Below, in pieces: positions 59,488 through 64,000 of a DNA stretch of 64,000 nt; position 1 is the first letter of the stretch, and every line of letters begins with the position of its first letter. This DNA comes from Mesocentrotus franciscanus. Lineage: Eukaryota > Echinodermata > Echinoidea > Camarodonta > Strongylocentrotidae. Position numbers and translations under genes: made by a program. The DNA lies in assembly GCA_037976565.1 (NCBI GenBank), contig CP137682.1, forward strand, positions 6,446,827 to 6,510,826, in the 5' to 3' direction. The notes below the pieces were generated by a model. It was given only the letters and a program-made list of their open reading frames with translations. It made no database searches and was not told where the DNA came from.

Positions 59488-62238
59488 GATCTTACTCACA
59501 TCAGGCTAAGACTAGAGCCTACATGTACATGTACAATTGTAAGACTATGCTAAGACCCTTACAATGGTCAATGATTATGCATCTTGATAGAGTCATGGGG
59601 GGCTCCTCTGCATTCATGAGGTATGAGTCAGGTGGTCAGTCCCAATAAAGAAACAATACAGTCTAGCCTCAAGGCTGGACTAGACTAAACAAAGATCAGG
59701 GTTTATTTTACAGGAACATGTATCATGAATGGTTTTAACAAAATCTTGAAGGGCAGCAGTATAGTGATGAAAACAAAAATGAATGGGGGAGGGAAACTCA
59801 TTAAAAAGTCACTGCAAAAAAAAAAAGAGCTCACTATTGAAAACAATTCCTGGAGATAATTGTTATAAAATGTGATAAAAATTGATATGGTCCAACAAAA
59901 AAGAAATGTGGGAGAATTTGGGTTGAAGTGGAAATGAAACAGCCAAAGTATTTTCATGGGTATACATGCACTACCAATATTATATGTGCCGGGTATGGTA
60001 TATATTTCAATTAAGATAGAGCTGGCATTTATGTTACACAAATAAAAAGGGTTTATTGATTTGAACTTTGACCTGAATATAACAGTTGTCAAATTTTTTT
60101 AAAATGTTAGCTATACATGTATACATTATATTTTGAGCTAACTATACAAACTTTAAAAAACTGTTTTTCAAGATGCTTAGAGTTAGACAGAGAGAAAAAA
60201 ATATATATAAAGGTCTGAATATAATAACCTAGGTTCCCAAGAGGGTATACAAGTGAATGTTGGTCAATGGTGCTAATCAAACAGCGAAACACACAATACA
60301 TGTGTGGAAAATATGTGGGCTAAATAATTAGCTTCATAATCAGGGGGTATAGTGGACCTAATTTATAATCATGTTGTTAATAGCATGCATATATGTATAT
60401 GTACGACATGTAGATTGTACACTATATACAGTCCAATATAGTTTTATATGTGCATAAACAAGCCTTATTTTTTGTATCTAACTAAATGTCTACAACTAAA
60501 TGTATACAAGAAACACTGTACGCCTAAGGTGTAAGTGTTCTCCACAATCTCAGTTTTTTCTCCATCTCATGTATTCTTCTTCTTCTTCTTCCTCTTCTTT
60601 TATTACTACTACTTAATCATAGACTAAATGACTTGTTCTCAAACGAGCCTGCATGTTCTGTACCATAAAACAGTTTCCTTTTTCCCATCATATTTCTTTC
60701 TAAATTTCTCTTCTTTCATACTTTTCTTGTGTATTCACTCTATTTCTAAATCTTAATCTTGTCAATATAATTCAATTTCAGTATGTGGCAATTAGTATAA
60801 TTTAGCAAGCTCAATTTGTTTCCAACACATTGCTTATCAGTTCTATTCCAATGAATAAAAAAGAGAAGGAAAAAAACCAGGAGTAAAAAAAAAAAAAAGG
60901 AAACAGCATACACAAGACGACTTGGAAGGCGCACACAATGTATGCATTGCAGAATATGTGGCCCCCTGTGGGCATAGGAAGTTTTGATTGTTATTAGATC
61001 TTATAAAAACCAGGTGATTGTTGGACTGATTAAAATACGACCTGAGTTCAAGTCAGGGGTAACACATGAACTCTGTTCCATTGCCCAAAAGTTCACTTCT
61101 CAGAGAGCGACATGTGTTGGTGTATGCCACATGTCCTCATAGCAGGACTAGTAAGTACCGGTACATTAAAAACAGAGTAATTTGGTTTAAAAGCATATAT
61201 TGCGTAGAATAGAGACTTTCATCTGTGTTTCTGGTAGTATCAGTCGTATTATCAAGGGAATTTGTGACTTTAGATTAGCCATAAAGCAATTTCGCACACA
61301 TTATTTTAATAAAATCATACATTGTGTATGTTTGGAGTCACACCAGTAATTCTTTGTGTAAGTATACATGCGTTAACATCCTTGTGGCTGTATAAATAAT
61401 TGAATTGTGAGAAAGCTACAATCATCATCCCTGAAAATATAATAACGTACTGCCATATTCCAGAGCTTGACACAAACAGGTGCCCATTACACAATGGGCA
61501 CCTAAAATCTATTCAATTTACATGTACATGTTAATACTGACCCTCAAAATCTCACATTTTAAAATCATACATCTGAAAAGGTCACTATGTCACACTAATA
61601 CTAATAGTAATCTGAAAAAAAAACAATCATGCAATTAGCCAAAGATAAGGGTGTGAGCCATAAAAACAATTTCCTCATTGGAACCACATTGCCCTCACAG
61701 CAAAATTAACTAATTAAGGAGTAATTACAAGTACAATGCACTTGACATATGATTCATTTACTTAAATTGCAGCATTATGTAATCACTGATAAAATGACAA
61801 ACAATAAGATAAGTTTTTTTATTAAAGGATTGTGAATTAATTAAGATTAGCTGAAGTACCTGCAATCCTCTAAAATGGTCATATGATTATCTATCCTCCA
61901 ACTTTTAGGCTTTAAAGGTAATTGAAAGTACTGTAGATATTAATAGTGTATGCATTATCATTATAGTCATGACTCCATTGTTTCAAAGATTTCTGTTTAA
62001 TATTTTAAGGAATAACAGTTGCTAATTGCCATTACTGCTGAAATGGCCTATCTGCTACATGTACTGTATATCTGAATCAGAATCTGAGGATTATTCTGAG
62101 CTGATCTCAGATTGAGTGAGGGTACATATTTTATCAAGGACTCACTGTGATATTCTGGGGCCATTGAATTAAGACACTGATAGGTCAGTAACATAATTTG
62201 GACATTTCTGCGTGATTGGACTGGGTGCCAATAATCGC
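59488..62238. other. Unannotated sequence with minor simple repeats
   Basis: A CTT run lies at about 60567-60585, and a very diverged family B-like copy may lie at 61330-61400. No exon was recognised. Confidence 0.35.
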
Positions 62239-62520
62239 GTCTTCATCAGCTCGAGTTTCATGAATCTCGAGCTTGAGAAGTTAGCTCGAGATATTTTGCT
62301 CAGCGTTCACGCATAGTGCGAGTCTTCGGGCTGGTGAAGACGCACTGAACAAATAACGGGATATTTTGCAAACTAGCCCAAGATATCTTGGGATTACTAT
62401 CTTGACCAAATATCCCGCTAATTGCAACTGCGGGCTGATGAAGACGCAAATTAGCTGGATAATTTGCGATCGGGATAGTTAAAATAGCGGGTTATTTGGC
62501 AATCTCGAGCTGATGAAGAC
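62239..62520. mobile_element. Multi-palindrome element with GTCTTCATCAGCTCGAG ends
   Basis: GTCTTCATCAGCTCGAG at 62239-62255 is mirrored exactly by CTCGAGCTGATGAAGAC at 62504-62520. Internally GGGCTGGTGAAGACGCA (about 62329) and GGGCTGATGAAGACGCA (about 62433) repeat the end word. GGGATATTTTGC, AAATATCCCGC and CTCGAGATATTTTGC words recur on both strands. The true outer boundary may extend a few bases to AGGCCT on the right. Target duplication unresolved. Confidence 0.75.
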
Positions 62521-62778
62521 AGGCCTAATGTAACTGGACAGGGGTTATGTGAGAGGATTTTTAACATAACGTCTGAATTACATGTCAAAAGAGCCTGTAC
62601 AAGTTTCTTAGTTGTTTTAGAATTAAAAGAATAACAAACCTTTCCAAGTTTATGCAAGGCAAACGATGCTGATTTACACTTCCCTGAAACAAATTGGTCC
62701 ATAGCCTTAATCTGATCAAGAATCACTCATGGGTTTCTGGCTGTTGTATTAGGCACAATGTAAGTATTATCCATCTTA

Positions 62779-63540
62779 AAGGGCAAGTCTACTCCAAAAA
62801 TAACTTATTTTCAAAAGAAGCAGAATAATCAGACAAACCAATCAAAAACAGTTTTAAATCGGATAACTAATAAGAAAGTTATGAATTTTTTATGACATGA
62901 AAAACTTTGAAAATCACTAGACAAATTGGCAACTCACTCATGAGTCTGTGACGTCATGTCCTCACTATCCTCTAATTATTTTCTTTATATTGATAACATA
63001 AATTTCCTATTTCCCCCCTAAGAATCTTATTTCTTCACACCAGCATCCAAGTTAGATTGATAGTAATATGTTTTTGTGTGGATGCACTAATATAGAGTAA
63101 TTTTGTTTCAGTTAAATCATAAAAAAATGTGAAATTTGATGAACTATGTATATAAAAATCAATAATTATGAATATACAATATTCAGAAAATAGTATCAAT
63201 TCTTCAAAGTTCATCAAAGATGTCATGCACGCAATATGATACAAATCATATAACCTGGCCAAAGGCATGGGGAAATCAAGTTTTGGGGGAAAAAATGGAA
63301 ATTAATGGGATTAAACTATATAAAGCAATTGATAAATAGTGAGGACATGACGTCACAAACTGATAACCAAATTGGTAATTTGTGTAGTGATTTTCATTGT
63401 TCCATAGTTTTACATACTTTTTCAAAAATTCATAACTTTCTTATTAGTCATCCGATTTTGCTCAAACTTTTTTTGATTGCTTTGTCTGATTTTTCTGCTT
63501 CTATTGAAAGTAAGTTATTTTTGGAGTGGACTTGGACTTG
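62779..63540. mobile_element. MITE family C relative with long arms and CRE words
   Basis: The left end AAGGGCAAGTCTACTCCAAA, preceded by TTA, is mirrored by TTTTTGGAGTGGACTTGG. Arms of about 170 bp are inverted repeats, including AGACAAATTGGCAACTCACT on the left and AACCAAATTGGTAATTTGTG on the right. TGACGTCA occurs once in each arm (62949-62956 and 63348-63355). The right terminus is decayed, so the end coordinate is approximate. Confidence 0.8.
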
Positions 63541-64000
63541 GAAGTGGAAGTTGCAATCTTCTACAGAATCGAGATGTGAGGTGTAAGATCTCAGTATTTT
63601 TATCATTCGATTTGAGACCATTTAGAATTGACCATTGCTTTACCTACATGTACTTCATACAACACTCTACTATTGATTGCACTCTGAAAATCACATGGTT
63701 TAAAAGAAACATATATCTGTGTTTCATAAATATAATACAGTGTACATCCCTGACATCTGATTGAACTTAATCACAATAGAAATAAAAAACAACCCATCAC
63801 ACAAACAAACTAACAAGGAAGGTAACCTTTCCTCCTTAGTCAACAAAGTAAAAAAAAGATAATGATAGCTTGTTGTTTCCAAACTTTCCCTGTTCAAAAT
63901 GCTACCTTATCAAATTATGTTGAATATTTCGAAGTGATTTGGGCTCCCCAGAGATACAAAGCATTCAATATCTGCTCCAGGAGGAACATGTTGTGTCTCT
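63541..64000. other. Unannotated sequence
   Basis: No supported feature in the last 460 bp. Confidence 0.35.

Overview
The window looks like gene-free, repeat-rich nuclear DNA of an animal, most likely a marine invertebrate. An echinoderm such as a sea urchin is my best guess, by inference only. The reasons are an interstitial TTAGGG array (the telomere repeat of most non-arthropod animals), AT-rich sequence with many long GA/CT and CA microsatellites, frequent ACATGTACATGTA words, SINE-like tails of the type ending in an AAGCGCTATGTAAAT-like word plus (ATT)n, and a very large load of short inverted-repeat DNA transposons (MITEs). I found no protein-coding exon I can defend. The longest reading frames are microsatellite read-through, frames inside MITEs, or unconserved-looking frames of 60-180 codons. 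There are no bacterial operons, rRNA genes or intact tRNA genes. The window is best read as intergenic or large-intron sequence.

Layout. 1-10 kb: a 457-bp MITE at 944-1400, a small inverted-repeat element at 1933-2082, local tandem duplications (2340-2690, 6734-7095, weakly 8723-9000), a telomere-like array with a 20-bp higher-order period (4636-4770), and SINE pieces (5471-5604, 5700-5844). 10-21 kb: a cluster of six AGGTCA-type half-sites (10263-10325), CT-rich sequence (14225-14445), members of a short palindromic MITE family, a pre-miRNA-like hairpin (19102-19166) and a G-rich polypurine block (20590-20780). 21-30 kb: a MITE with exact TTA target-site duplications (21891-22407), an unusual multi-palindrome element (22754-23266), a homogeneous 77-bp minisatellite (26190-26860), and a deleted copy of the first MITE (28305-28629). 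30-48 kb: a 797-bp MITE with an internal minisatellite (32245-33041), tRNA-derived SINE pieces, a GGCC-ended MITE (36654-36859), large CT and GA arrays, a 496-bp MITE (40644-41139), a transposon inserted inside another transposon (43224-43906), a 992-bp inverted-repeat element (45647-46638) and an element with GCTCACCTGAGC ends (47394-48000). 48-64 kb: GA tracts, the third copy of the first MITE (51294-51743), more short palindromic MITEs, a GGCCCGTTTACAC-ended element (59192-59487), a GTCTTCATCAGC palindrome element (62239-62520) and a long-armed MITE whose two arms each carry TGACGTCA (62779-63540).

The main pattern is that at least six otherwise different MITE families here have ends that begin with a C-rich block followed by a GTT-(Y)ACAC-like word, and several repeat their end words inside the element in both orientations. 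Where target-site duplications can be read they are mostly 3 bp (TTA, TAA or TAT), as in PIF/Harbinger-type transposition. No transposase gene is present, so all of these are non-autonomous. Boundaries below were read by eye and may be off by a few bases; those with readable target duplications are the firmest.
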